Of a DNA stretch of 11,895 bases, positions 1 to 6,672 are shown one piece after another. Origin of the DNA: Acidobacteriota bacterium. GTDB lineage: Bacteria; Acidobacteriota; UBA6911; JACQSX01. The translations under genes were made by a program, and so were the position numbers. The stretch spans positions 1-11,895 of the forward strand of contig JACQGG010000211.1 in assembly GCA_016199665.1 (NCBI GenBank), given 5' to 3'. Position 1 is the stretch's first letter; each line of letters begins with the position of its first letter. The notes below the pieces were generated by a model. The model was not told the DNA's origin. It searched no databases and saw only the letters and a list, made by a program, of their open reading frames with translations.

Positions 1-3
1 CCC

Positions 4-207
4 GCCTTCTCGCCTTCCGCCTCCCGCCTTCCGCCTCCCGCCTTCTGCCTTCCGCCCTCTGCCTTCCGCCTCCCGCCTTCTGCCTTCTGCCTTCCGCCTT
101 CCGCCTTCCGCCTTCCGCCTTCCGCCTTCCGCCTTCAGTCTTCCGGGCTCCACGCTCCGTATTCCGCAGTCTGCACGCTTCGCTTCGCATTCCACATTCC
201 GCACTCC
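4..207. repeat. Tandem 7-bp repeat array (GCCTTCC type) abutting rsmI
   Basis: From base 12 the sequence can be cut into 7-base cells without losing phase until base 207. Cells 12-137 are 18 near-identical units: GCCTTCC, GCCTCCC or GCCTTCT (one GCCCTCT), then six perfect GCCTTCC at 89-130 and GCCTTCA. One further unit at 4-10 is offset by a single inserted base. After 138 the cells decay (GTCTTCC, GTATTCC, GCATTCC, ACATTCC, GCACTCC), with two cells near 173-186 barely recognisable, but the phase holds. The array stops 9 bases before the rsmI ATG and continues off the left edge. The + strand is almost pure pyrimidine apart from one G per unit. It is probably non-coding; origin by replication slippage is inferred. 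Confidence 0.93.
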
Positions 208-216
208 GCAATTGAG

Positions 217-1068
217 ATGCCCGGCATCCTCTACGTCGTCGCCACGCCTATTGGAAACCTCAAAGACATTACCCTGCGAGCGCTGGAGGTGCTGCGGCAG
301 GTGGACTTTGTCGCCTGCGAGGACACGCGGGTCACGGCGGGCTTGCTGCGCCACTACGGAATCCGGAAATCGATGGTCAGCTATCACGAGCACAATGAAC
401 GCAAGAGATCCAGCGAGCTGATCGAGCGGTTAGTTGCGGGGGAATCGATAGCGCTCATATCCGACGCCGGGACTCCAGCGCTTTCCGACCCCGGCGCCAC
501 CCTGGTCTCAAGCGCGGCCAAGGCGGGAATTCGCACCGTACCCGTCCCGGGCCCCTCTGCTTTGTCTGCGATCCTGTCGGTGGCAGGAGAGACCGCCGAG
601 CCGATTGTGTTCATCGGATTTGCGCCTTCTCGCGCTCAAGCCAGGCAGAGATTTCTCGAGCAGATTGTCCACAGAGCTACCTACTGCTTTTATGAGTCTC
701 CCCATCGAGTTCTCTCCCTGCTTCGGCAACTGGAGACAACCTGGGGCAATCCCGCGGTGGTGATGGGACGGGAACTGACCAAGCTGCATGAAGAGATTCT
801 TCACGGCTCGGCGCGCGACGTGGCGGCGGAACTTGAAAGGCGGAAGCGACTGCTCGGCGAGTTTGTACTGCTGGTTCAAAAGAGCGACGCCCCGCCCGCA
901 TCCGATGCCGCGAACCCGGAGCTTTCCTCCCGGTCGCTGCACGGGGAACTGGAACGGCTGTTAGCCGGTGGACAGGAGCGCAAAGCAGCGCTGCGCCAGT
1001 TGGCCCGCAGTCATGGCCTGTCGCGAAGAGAACTTTATCGAAGGCTGCTGAGGACGGCTGACCCCTGA
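217..1068 (+). CDS. rsmI: 16S rRNA (cytidine-1402 2'-O)-methyltransferase RsmI
   Basis: The 283-residue product is a SAM-dependent tetrapyrrole-methylase-fold enzyme. In the family it methylates the ribose of C1402 in the decoding centre of 16S rRNA. Visible family signatures are LYVVATPIGNLKDI (5-18), CEDTR (34-38), ISDAGTPALSDPG (81-93), VPGPSALSAIL (110-120), FYESPHR (158-164) and GEFVLLV (214-220). After these comes a linker and a basic C-terminal helical domain (about 238-280), as in full-length RsmI. Length is normal. The ATG at 217 is chosen because the conserved strand begins four residues later. Ribosome-binding sequence before it is weak (only TTGAG), because the upstream DNA is the decaying heptamer array. 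No operon partner is visible on this strand immediately after it. Confidence 0.96.
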   Translation: MPGILYVVATPIGNLKDITLRALEVLRQVDFVACEDTRVTAGLLRHYGIRKSMVSYHEHNERKRSSELIERLVAGESIALISDAGTPALSDPGATLVSSAAKAGIRTVPVPGPSALSAILSVAGETAEPIVFIGFAPSRAQARQRFLEQIVHRATYCFYESPHRVLSLLRQLETTWGNPAVVMGRELTKLHEEILHGSARDVAAELERRKRLLGEFVLLVQKSDAPPASDAANPELSSRSLHGELERLLAGGQERKAALRQLARSHGLSRRELYRRLLRTADP

Positions 1069-1115
1069 CAGAAAGGGGCCGGTTATCGGCTGCCCGCCGG
1101 GAAAAGCCGGCGGCA
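1062..1115 (+). terminator. Possible hairpins after rsmI; weak terminator candidate
   Basis: Two short inverted repeats follow the rsmI stop. One is CCCC/GGGG around 1062-1078. The other, stronger one is TGCC-c-GCCGG paired with CCGGC-GGCA at 1091-1115, around a GAAAAG loop. There is no T-run directly after either stem; the nearest, CTTTT, starts about 15 bases later. A Rho-independent terminator is therefore only a possibility. The remaining gap to 1337 holds a weak promoter candidate and nothing else I can support. Confidence 0.25.
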
Positions 1116-1240
1116 ATCCGTAGATCGGCTCTTTTCCCTTCTTCGTATTCTGGATTGCAGTCTTCACCCCTGTGGTACGCACAAAGCACTTCAGAAGAAC
1201 ATGCTGCGCAATTCGTGTCTCATCCCGGCAGCCTCGGTCT

Positions 1241-1272
1241 TTGCACGCGCTGGCCCCAAAATGGTGTATCAT
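1241..1272 (+). promoter_or_regulatory. Weak sigma-70-like promoter candidate before the 1338 gene
   Basis: TTGCAC (1241-1246) and TATCAT (1267-1272) resemble -35 and -10 elements and lie 65-97 bases before the ATG at 1338. The 20-base spacer is longer than the usual 16-18, so this is a low-confidence call. Readthrough from rsmI is the alternative. Confidence 0.25.
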
Positions 1273-1337
1273 ATCCCCCACGGCATTCACAACTACTGCG
1301 ATGAAACGCCGCGCGACAAGCCAGCCCAGGAGGACAC

Positions 1338-2069
1338 ATGGAAGCCGAAACAGACTGGTACCTTACCAGCAGCGAAGCCAAGCATGTCCGACAGATCGTC
1401 GTCCACCTGCCTGCCGAGGCGCAAGTGCCCTCGCGAGTAGAGGGCTGCCTGATTGGCCCGATGAGCAGGGCAGTGGGAAAAACCTGGGCCGCGACGACAT
1501 CCACCCTGCCTGGCGACACCCCGGAACAGCGAGGTCCCTTCCTGCTCGCCAAGGCCAATGGAGTCATAGAGCTCTTGCAAGGTTGTCCCGCCAGGGTCGC
1601 GTTTTCCTTCTATCGGTTTCAAGCGGGCGGCTTGCTGCAGATCTACTTGCATGTTCCCTCGCGGGCCGTGGAGCAGCGCCACTCTTCTTACATAGTTGAA
1701 AACACCCACTGGCCCGATGCGGATGATACAAAAGAACTGATCCCCGAGCTCATCGGCCGGGACCACCTCGAGGTCTGCTTCCTGGCCCATGGTCGTAGAG
1801 GACCTTGCGAGGGCTTTTTCGGCCTGCGCGTGCCGCTGCCCCAAGATCTCCGGGCAGCGTTGAACGACGAATGGAAGGCGCTCAACGACCATCACGCCTC
1901 AGTGCCGCCGTCGCAAAGGAGCCGGCAGGAAGCCATGAGCCAGTTCGGTCGCGAGAACCCTGCGGAGGAGAACCCGATTCTGGAACGAGCGGCAGAGGCG
2001 AAGCCGGGTGCTCCTCCCCCTGGGGAGAAGCCCGGAGGAGGAAAGCGTTGGTGGAAGCCCTGGAGCTAG
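1338..2069 (+). CDS. Protein of unknown function with basic Trp-rich tail
   Basis: I do not recognise this 243-residue protein. There is no signal peptide or membrane segment. Residues 1 to about 180 look like a folded soluble domain of alternating strands and loops. The rest is low-complexity and probably disordered: rich in Pro, Gly, Glu, Ala and Lys, ending in Gly-Gly-Gly-Lys followed by RWWKPWS. The start is well supported by AGGAGG at 1328-1333, four bases before ATG. Codon usage and GC content look like the neighbours, and no competing frame is better, so I regard it as a real gene. Its TAG overlaps the opposing glycosyltransferase TAG within the palindrome CTAG (2066-2069). Proximity to rsmI may be incidental. 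A PilZ-like or similar small beta domain cannot be excluded, but I see no diagnostic motif. Confidence 0.72.
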   Translation: MEAETDWYLTSSEAKHVRQIVVHLPAEAQVPSRVEGCLIGPMSRAVGKTWAATTSTLPGDTPEQRGPFLLAKANGVIELLQGCPARVAFSFYRFQAGGLLQIYLHVPSRAVEQRHSSYIVENTHWPDADDTKELIPELIGRDHLEVCFLAHGRRGPCEGFFGLRVPLPQDLRAALNDEWKALNDHHASVPPSQRSRQEAMSQFGRENPAEENPILERAAEAKPGAPPPGEKPGGGKRWWKPWS

Positions 2070-2767
2070 TGTCTCCAGCGTATCTGTAGCAGCTCCAAGA
2101 ACGCCCGGACGGCCGGCGCAAAGCCCACGCGGGTCCCCTCAACATTTCCCCATCGAACCGGAACCTCCTCCACGCGCAGTCCCCGCTTGCGGGCCAGATA
2201 GAGGATCTCCACGTCAAAAGCAAACCCTTCCATGGTCAGCGCCTGGAATATGGGAAGAAATGCGTGGCGACAAAACAGCTTGAATCCACACTGTGTGTCG
2301 CTGAACTTCAAGCCAGTCGTGAGGCGCATGCAGAGGTTGAAGCACTTGCCGCTCAGCTCTCTGAGAAGGGACTGATGCCTGAAAATCTCGCTACCGGCCA
2401 GGGCCCGCGATCCGATGACGCCATGGTTGCCCTCAAGCGCGCGCTGCAGCTTTTCCAGTTCCTCAATCGGCGCGCTCAGATCAGCGTCGGTCAGCAAAAC
2501 CCGCGAGCCTCGCGCCTGCAAAAAACCGCGTCGCACGCTGTAGCCTTTACCCCTGTTTCGACCATTTGCAATGACGCGCAACCGGGGAAACTGCGATTGC
2601 AACTGCCTGGAAATTGCCAGTGTTTGATCCTGTGAGCCGTCATCCACGACGATTACTTCATACGAAATTCCAGACGCGTCCAGGTACTGCTTGACACGAT
2701 CTAAAGTGGCGGGCAGGCGTTTCTCTTCGTTGTAGGCCGGGATAACGATGGAAAGCTCCGGAGTCAT
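2066..2767 (-). CDS. Family 2 glycosyltransferase, polyprenyl-phosphate sugar transferase-like
   Basis: The 233-residue product is a GT-A fold, GT2-family enzyme closest in motif pattern to dolichyl/polyprenyl-phosphate glucosyl- or mannosyltransferases. It shows LSIVIPAYNEEKRLP (5-19), VVDDGS (40-45) for nucleotide-sugar binding, the metal-binding DAD (94-96) within LLTDADLSAP, GSRAL (119-123), TQCGFKLF (158-165) and MEGFAFDVEILYLARKRG (179-196). There are no C-terminal membrane helices, so it is the single-domain form, presumably acting at the cytoplasmic face of the membrane on a lipid-phosphate acceptor. The sugar donor cannot be read from the sequence. Its ATG overlaps the gltX TGA as ATGA (2764-2767), implying translational coupling. 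Its TAG overlaps the stop of the convergent 1338-2069 gene. Confidence 0.9.
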   Translation of the reverse strand: MTPELSIVIPAYNEEKRLPATLDRVKQYLDASGISYEVIVVDDGSQDQTLAISRQLQSQFPRLRVIANGRNRGKGYSVRRGFLQARGSRVLLTDADLSAPIEELEKLQRALEGNHGVIGSRALAGSEIFRHQSLLRELSGKCFNLCMRLTTGLKFSDTQCGFKLFCRHAFLPIFQALTMEGFAFDVEILYLARKRGLRVEEVPVRWGNVEGTRVGFAPAVRAFLELLQIRWRH

Positions 2768-4242
2768 GGCGCCGCGGCAGAGCGTCGGATGCGGGCCACC
2801 GTCCTCTCCCGCCCCAGGTGCAGCATCACTTCAAAAAGGCCGGGCGCCACCGCGTTCCCGGTGAGAGCCACCCTGACCGCGCCGATCAGGGCGCCGGGCT
2901 TGACGCCCCGCTCCGCCGCCAGATCCCGCAGCACTTGCTCGGTTGAGGCAAGCGAAAACTCCGCCAAGGCCAGATACCGGCCGGCCAGTTCCTGCATCAC
3001 CGGGAAAATCGCAGGGTCAGAAAGATATTTCTTGCGTCCTTCGGGATCGATCTCAAACTCTTCCAGGAAAAACGCCCGTCCCCAACGGCTGAAGTCATGC
3101 AGCGTCTTGCACCGGGACCGCAGTAACGCGACGGCGGCCTCCATCTGCGCCGGTTCGCTGGCAAATACTCTGTCCAGCAGGCCGTTCTCGAAAAATTCGT
3201 TTCTCACCCTCTCGGTGAGTTTGCCGATCTCCATCTGCTGCAGATGCTGCGCATTGAACCACTCCAGCTTGGCAACATCGAAAACGGCGTTGGCCTTGTT
3301 GACGCGGGAGAGATCGAACCGTTCCACCAGCTCGGCAGCCGCCATGACTTCACGATCCCCGCCCGGGGACCAGCCAAGCAGCGCCAGATAGTTGATCAGG
3401 GCATCCGGAAGGATCCCCTGCGTCCGATAGTGTTCCACGGCCGTCGCCCCGTGCCGCTTGCTGAGCCGCTTCCGGTCCGGCCCCAGGATCAGCGACAGAT
3501 GGCCAAATTCCGGTACGGCCTGGCCCAGCGCCTCATACAGCAGGATCTGCTTTGGGGTGTTGGAAATGTGGTCGGCACCGCGAATAACGTGGCTGATGCG
3601 CATGTCAATATCATCCGACACGACCGACAGATGATAGGTCGGCATGCCATCGGACCGCTGCAAGGCGAAATCCTCGATCAGCCGGTTGTCAAAGCGAATC
3701 TCACCCTGTATGAGATCTTGAAAGACCGTCTCGCCCTCCGGGACCCGGAAGCGGACCAGGCCGGGGACACCCGCACGGCGCCGCTGTAGCGCCTCTTCAG
3801 CGGTCAGCCCCAGGCAGGTGCGATCATAAATCCAGGCGCGCTTTTCTCGTTCGGCCGCCCTGCGGCTCTCTTCCAGCCTCTGGGGCGGGCAAAAGCAGGG
3901 ATACGCCTTCGCCTCGGAGAGCAGCCGCTCCACCGTCCGGCGGTGCAGGCCGAGTCGCTGCGACTGAAAAAAGGGCCCCTCATCCCAGTCCATCCCCAGC
4001 CATCGCATTGAATCGAGGATGACACGCGTCATCTCCTCCGAGGAGCGCTGCAGGTCGGTATCTTCAATGCGCAGGATGAAGCAGCCGCCCCGGCTGCGCG
4101 CCAGCAGCCAGTTAAACAGGGCGGTACGGGCGCCTCCCACGTGCAGGTATCCCGTCGGGCTCGGGGCAAAGCGCGCCCGCAGTGCAGGCGAAGCCGTGGC
4201 GCGCGTCTGGTTGGGCGCCCCGGGCTCATCGTGATTCGCCAT
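2764..4242 (-). CDS. gltX: Glutamyl-tRNA synthetase
   Basis: This class I aminoacyl-tRNA synthetase of 492 residues charges tRNA with glutamate using ATP. The HIGH-type signature is FAPSPTGYLHVGGARTALF (25-43) and the KMSKS-type loop is KRLSKRHGA (258-266). The catalytic insertion IRGADHISNTPKQILLYEALG (220-240) and a C-terminal helical anticodon-binding half are also present. Length is standard. A zinc-type motif C116-x-C118-x24-C143 is present, but the fourth ligand position (His in E. coli) is Gly145. The ATG at 4242 is preceded by AAAGGA on the coding strand (4247-4252) at a tight four-base spacing; no other early start exists. It is translationally coupled to the glycosyltransferase behind it. 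Whether it is discriminating or also charges tRNA-Gln cannot be told from here. Confidence 0.97.
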   Translation of the reverse strand: MANHDEPGAPNQTRATASPALRARFAPSPTGYLHVGGARTALFNWLLARSRGGCFILRIEDTDLQRSSEEMTRVILDSMRWLGMDWDEGPFFQSQRLGLHRRTVERLLSEAKAYPCFCPPQRLEESRRAAEREKRAWIYDRTCLGLTAEEALQRRRAGVPGLVRFRVPEGETVFQDLIQGEIRFDNRLIEDFALQRSDGMPTYHLSVVSDDIDMRISHVIRGADHISNTPKQILLYEALGQAVPEFGHLSLILGPDRKRLSKRHGATAVEHYRTQGILPDALINYLALLGWSPGGDREVMAAAELVERFDLSRVNKANAVFDVAKLEWFNAQHLQQMEIGKLTERVRNEFFENGLLDRVFASEPAQMEAAVALLRSRCKTLHDFSRWGRAFFLEEFEIDPEGRKKYLSDPAIFPVMQELAGRYLALAEFSLASTEQVLRDLAAERGVKPGALIGAVRVALTGNAVAPGLFEVMLHLGRERTVARIRRSAAAP

Positions 4243-4395
4243 GGGATCCTTTCGCTATCTGCGCCTTCCTTTGCGCCTGCCCGCTCTTTCCGCCTTGCAG
4301 GCTCGCACCCCTTTGCTATGAACAGCTTCGTTCCGAGATGCGGTTCTTGCAAGTGCAATCGAACGCCCGGCCGGACCAAAAAGATCAGTTCGGCA

Positions 4396-5295
4396 CTATT
4401 CCGGACCCTGCCACGGCTGCAGCCGGAACAGCCTGACCCCTTTGGCCTCGGGCGCGCTGCGCACCAGCTCAATCTGGGCGCCGTAGCTGACTGCTTTCAG
4501 CCAGCTCGAGATCCAGGCAGCGCCGTACGGCAGAGCAGCGGCCACAATCGTGAGTGAAACCCGATGCGCGCCAACCCGCGCTCCCCTTTGCATCCCCAGC
4601 ATCAGCACCGCGGGGGCTAGCTGGATCAGGGCAATTCCCAGTACGGGCCCTGCGTTTCGGGCCACGAACCGCAGCGCCGACATCCAAGCCAGTATCATGC
4701 TGGTCCGCTCTTCTACCACGGTCTTCACGCGGGCATAAGAAGCCGCCACCGGGAAAGCAAATACCAACGCGATGGCCGCCCAGGAAAAAGCCACAAACTC
4801 TTCCCAGTTCCACCCTGAGGGGTTCCCGTTGAAAACTTTCCAGAGTGTGAAGGTCATATACATGAGGCAGAGTTCGCAAGTCAGCGTGACCAGAAGAAGG
4901 CGGAGGAATCTGCCTGCATAGATCCTGCTGACGGAGAAAAACCGGCGTAGCCGGCGCTCGAGAACCGGCGCGGATAGAAAGACAATTACGCCTGCATCGG
5001 CCAAGACCCGCAACAAGACCAGAACGATGCCGAGCCAGACAGGCGGGCCCTCTGAAGCGGTACTGGGAATACCCAGGTAGGCCGAAAGCTCCAGCGTCGG
5101 CAGCCACGAGGCCGAACGCATCAACCTTTCCTGCAGTGTCAATCCATGGCCGGGCGCGGCCCAGCCGTGGGTGCAGGGCGCGATCTCAATCGCCACCCAG
5201 GCCACTGTCAAGGTGATCCCCCAAGGCAGCCAGACCACCAGCATGTTCTGCCGCACATTCTCCAGAGCCGTCCGGATGCAGCGAAGTAATCGCAT
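4396..5295 (-). CDS. Integral membrane protein of unknown function, six predicted helices
   Basis: The 299-residue product has about six hydrophobic segments, at residues 18-39, 87-109, 130-152, 167-188, 213-235 and 247-268. A basic N-terminus (MRLLRCIRTALENVRQN) suggests a cytoplasmic start. Arg-rich loops follow helix 2 (ERRLRRFF, 113-120), and a charged segment, YARVKTVVEERTSM (187-200), lies between helices 4 and 5. This last pattern (a Val-Val-Glu-Glu/Asp-Arg loop before a Ser-Ala-Leu-Arg-Phe helix) is reminiscent of uncharacterised inner-membrane proteins I associate with Acidobacteriota, but I cannot name a family. No transporter ATPase motif, protease motif or signal cleavage site is seen. 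It is separated from gltX by 153 bp without an obvious terminator, so co-transcription is possible. A promoter candidate lies very close to the ATG. Confidence 0.8.
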   Translation of the reverse strand: MRLLRCIRTALENVRQNMLVVWLPWGITLTVAWVAIEIAPCTHGWAAPGHGLTLQERLMRSASWLPTLELSAYLGIPSTASEGPPVWLGIVLVLLRVLADAGVIVFLSAPVLERRLRRFFSVSRIYAGRFLRLLLVTLTCELCLMYMTFTLWKVFNGNPSGWNWEEFVAFSWAAIALVFAFPVAASYARVKTVVEERTSMILAWMSALRFVARNAGPVLGIALIQLAPAVLMLGMQRGARVGAHRVSLTIVAAALPYGAAWISSWLKAVSYGAQIELVRSAPEAKGVRLFRLQPWQGPE

Positions 5296-5310
5296 GGGCG
5301 TCGGGCGATC

Positions 5311-5339
5311 AAGATATAGGACGGATCGCGAATTGTCGA
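5311..5339 (-). promoter_or_regulatory. Promoter candidate for the membrane-protein gene
   Basis: On the minus strand TCGACA (5334-5339) and TATCTT (5311-5316) are separated by 17 bases and could be -35 and -10 elements. Transcription would begin only about ten bases before the ATG at 5295, which also lacks a purine-rich ribosome-binding site. A leaderless or near-leaderless message is therefore implied if the promoter is real. Confidence 0.35.
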
Positions 5340-5425
5340 GTCGGCTGCAGGCGCCCCCGCGGGTTCCGGCATAACATCCCTCTTGCTTTCAAACCGAGCG
5401 CCCCCATCTTGAGAGCAGTCACCGG

Positions 5426-5441
5426 ACCGGGATACCGGGAT
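5426..5441. repeat. 8-bp tandem duplication ACCGGGAT
   Basis: ACCGGGAT occurs twice head to tail at 5426-5433 and 5434-5441, preceded by a further ACCGG at 5421-5425. It lies just upstream of the -35 element of the tRNA promoter. A regulatory role is conceivable but nothing shows it. Confidence 0.5.
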
Positions 5442-5448
5442 CCCTGAA

Positions 5449-5478
5449 TTGACTTGCATTTTCGTCCTCTTCTATACT
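5449..5478 (+). promoter_or_regulatory. Sigma-70-type promoter of tRNA-Gly
   Basis: TTGACT (5449-5454) and TATACT (5473-5478) match five of six consensus bases each and are 18 bases apart. The tRNA begins 22 bases after the -10 element. A second TATACT at 5481-5486 is too far from this -35 to use it. The strong match and the right distance make this a likely stable-RNA promoter. Confidence 0.75.
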
Positions 5479-5500
5479 TCTATACTTTACCAACCGGAGA

Positions 5501-5575
<75 letters not shown>

Positions 5576-5616
5576 TTTCCTCTTGATTTTCGGCTCTCTT
5601 ACACCGCGGGCAATCC

Positions 5617-5646
5617 GGACGTAAAGTGTCTCCGGTCGGGACGTAA
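5617..5646. repeat. Direct repeat GGACGTAA before the PPTase gene
   Basis: GGACGTAA occurs at 5617-5624 and 5639-5646, spaced 22 bases apart, about two helical turns, between the tRNA and the ATG at 5650. It may be a binding site for a dimeric regulator or chance; the sequence cannot distinguish these. Confidence 0.4.
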
Positions 5647-5649
5647 CTG

Positions 5650-6429
5650 ATGCACCAGTCAGGAACCGGCAACAAGGCAGATCTTGCATCAGGTGTTGCA
5701 GCGGGGACAGAAGTCCACGTCTGGATTGTCCCGGTCAGACCGGATAACTCACCACCCCGGAGCTTTCGCGATGTGCTGTCCAGCCAGGAGGCCGAACAGG
5801 CCCGCCGGTTCATTTTTCAGAAGGACCGCAACCGATATGTCGCCGCCCACGGAGCGCTGCGCCTGATCCTGGGCTGGTACGCAGGCGAGCCGCCCGAAAA
5901 GCTGTCCTTTGACCGCGAGGCGAACGGCAAACCCTTCCTGCAGCGGCCTGCGGGAGGCAATCTGCGCTACAACCTGTCCCACTCGGGGGAATACGTACTG
6001 GTAGCCGTGGGCGGGAAGCGGCGGGTCGGCGTGGATGTAGAATCGGTCCGAACCCATATTGATTGTCTGAAACTGAGCCGAAGATTTTTTACCCCCGCAG
6101 AAAACGCCTGGCTCGAGGCCCGGGCTCCGGAAAATCTCGCCGAAGGGTTTTTTCGGCTCTGGGTTCTGAAAGAGGCTTTCTTGAAGGCATTAGGGGCCGG
6201 GCTATCCGTTCCCTTGTCCGGAATTGACATCGTCATCCATCCCGACGATTCCGTGGAGCTCAAACATGCGCGTGACCGCCTGGCCGGCAGCCGGTGGCAA
6301 ACAGTAGAAATGAAACCGGCCGCCGGGTATCCTGCGGCGCTGGTTGTTGAGCGGGGCGCCGGAACTCTCAAGGCCTGGAGATTGAACGGCTGGGAGGCCT
6401 CCGAAATGGTCTGGACGCAAACGCTGTAG
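5650..6429 (+). CDS. Sfp-type 4'-phosphopantetheinyl transferase
   Basis: The 259-residue enzyme moves the 4'-phosphopantetheine arm of CoA onto a conserved serine of carrier proteins in fatty acid, polyketide or non-ribosomal peptide synthesis. Signatures are NGKPFL (92-97), NLSHSG (108-113), VGVDVE (126-131) carrying the Mg-binding Asp129 and Glu131, and WVLKEAFLKALGAG (171-184) with the third acidic ligand Glu175. The length, about twice that of AcpS, and the internal pseudo-duplication are typical of the Sfp/Gsp class. The ATG at 5650 is the only reasonable start; GGGA eight bases before it is a modest ribosome-binding site. No carrier-protein or synthase gene lies in this window, so its partner is unknown. 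It stands alone between a tRNA and an unrelated exported protein. Confidence 0.93.
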   Translation: MHQSGTGNKADLASGVAAGTEVHVWIVPVRPDNSPPRSFRDVLSSQEAEQARRFIFQKDRNRYVAAHGALRLILGWYAGEPPEKLSFDREANGKPFLQRPAGGNLRYNLSHSGEYVLVAVGGKRRVGVDVESVRTHIDCLKLSRRFFTPAENAWLEARAPENLAEGFFRLWVLKEAFLKALGAGLSVPLSGIDIVIHPDDSVELKHARDRLAGSRWQTVEMKPAAGYPAALVVERGAGTLKAWRLNGWEASEMVWTQTL

Positions 6430-6617
6430 TCCGTGAACCCAGGCAGTCGGCTCTACCGGTGGCGCCACTTTGACGCGGGGTTGCCGATTATTTTCTGATT
6501 ATTAGCCTGTGGAGTCACGCGCCTTGTCATTATGCCCCTCTCCGCCCCTTATGACCAAGACCGGTGAGAAATTCGAGTTGGAGCGTGCAGTCAACCGTGT
6601 TTTTTGGATTATCGATT

Positions 6618-6636
6618 AATAAAGGCAAATAAAGGC
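6618..6636. repeat. Direct repeat AATAAAGGC with 10-bp period
   Basis: AATAAAGGC occurs at 6618-6626 and 6628-6636, one helical turn apart, in an AT-rich stretch of the otherwise GC-rich 243-bp gap between the PPTase gene and the exported-protein gene. It lies directly before a TTGACT element. It could bind an activator on one DNA face. Confidence 0.45.
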
Positions 6637-6637
6637 T

Positions 6638-6666
6638 TTGACTAATCACCCTATGCTGTCAAAATA
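6638..6666 (+). promoter_or_regulatory. Weak promoter candidate for the Tat-exported protein
   Basis: TTGACT (6638-6643) is a good -35, but the matching -10 (AAAATA at 6661-6666, 17-base spacer) is poor and only six bases from the ATG at 6673. If used, the message would be leaderless. Only AGG before the ATG resembles a ribosome-binding site. Confidence 0.25.
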
Positions 6667-6672
6667 GGTTCC

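Noticed and set aside
1..207. CRISPR array or coding repeat
   Set aside because: Units are 7 bp with no spacers, and 7-bp periodicity rotates the reading frame; neither fits CRISPR or a repeat protein.
677..1189. 170-codon minus-strand frame across rsmI
   Set aside because: It overlaps the conserved part of rsmI antisense, has no ribosome-binding site and an Arg/Pro/Ala-biased composition typical of shadows in GC-rich DNA.
1293..1895. 200-codon minus-strand frame opposite the 1338-2069 gene
   Set aside because: The + strand frame has a strong AGGAGG start and a more protein-like composition. The antisense frame has no such signal, though since neither product is recognised the choice is not absolute.
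4141..4557. 138-codon + strand frame in the gap between gltX and the membrane protein
   Set aside because: More than half overlaps the two minus-strand genes antisense; there is no ribosome-binding site and no recognisable domain. I see nothing else firm in the 153-bp gap.
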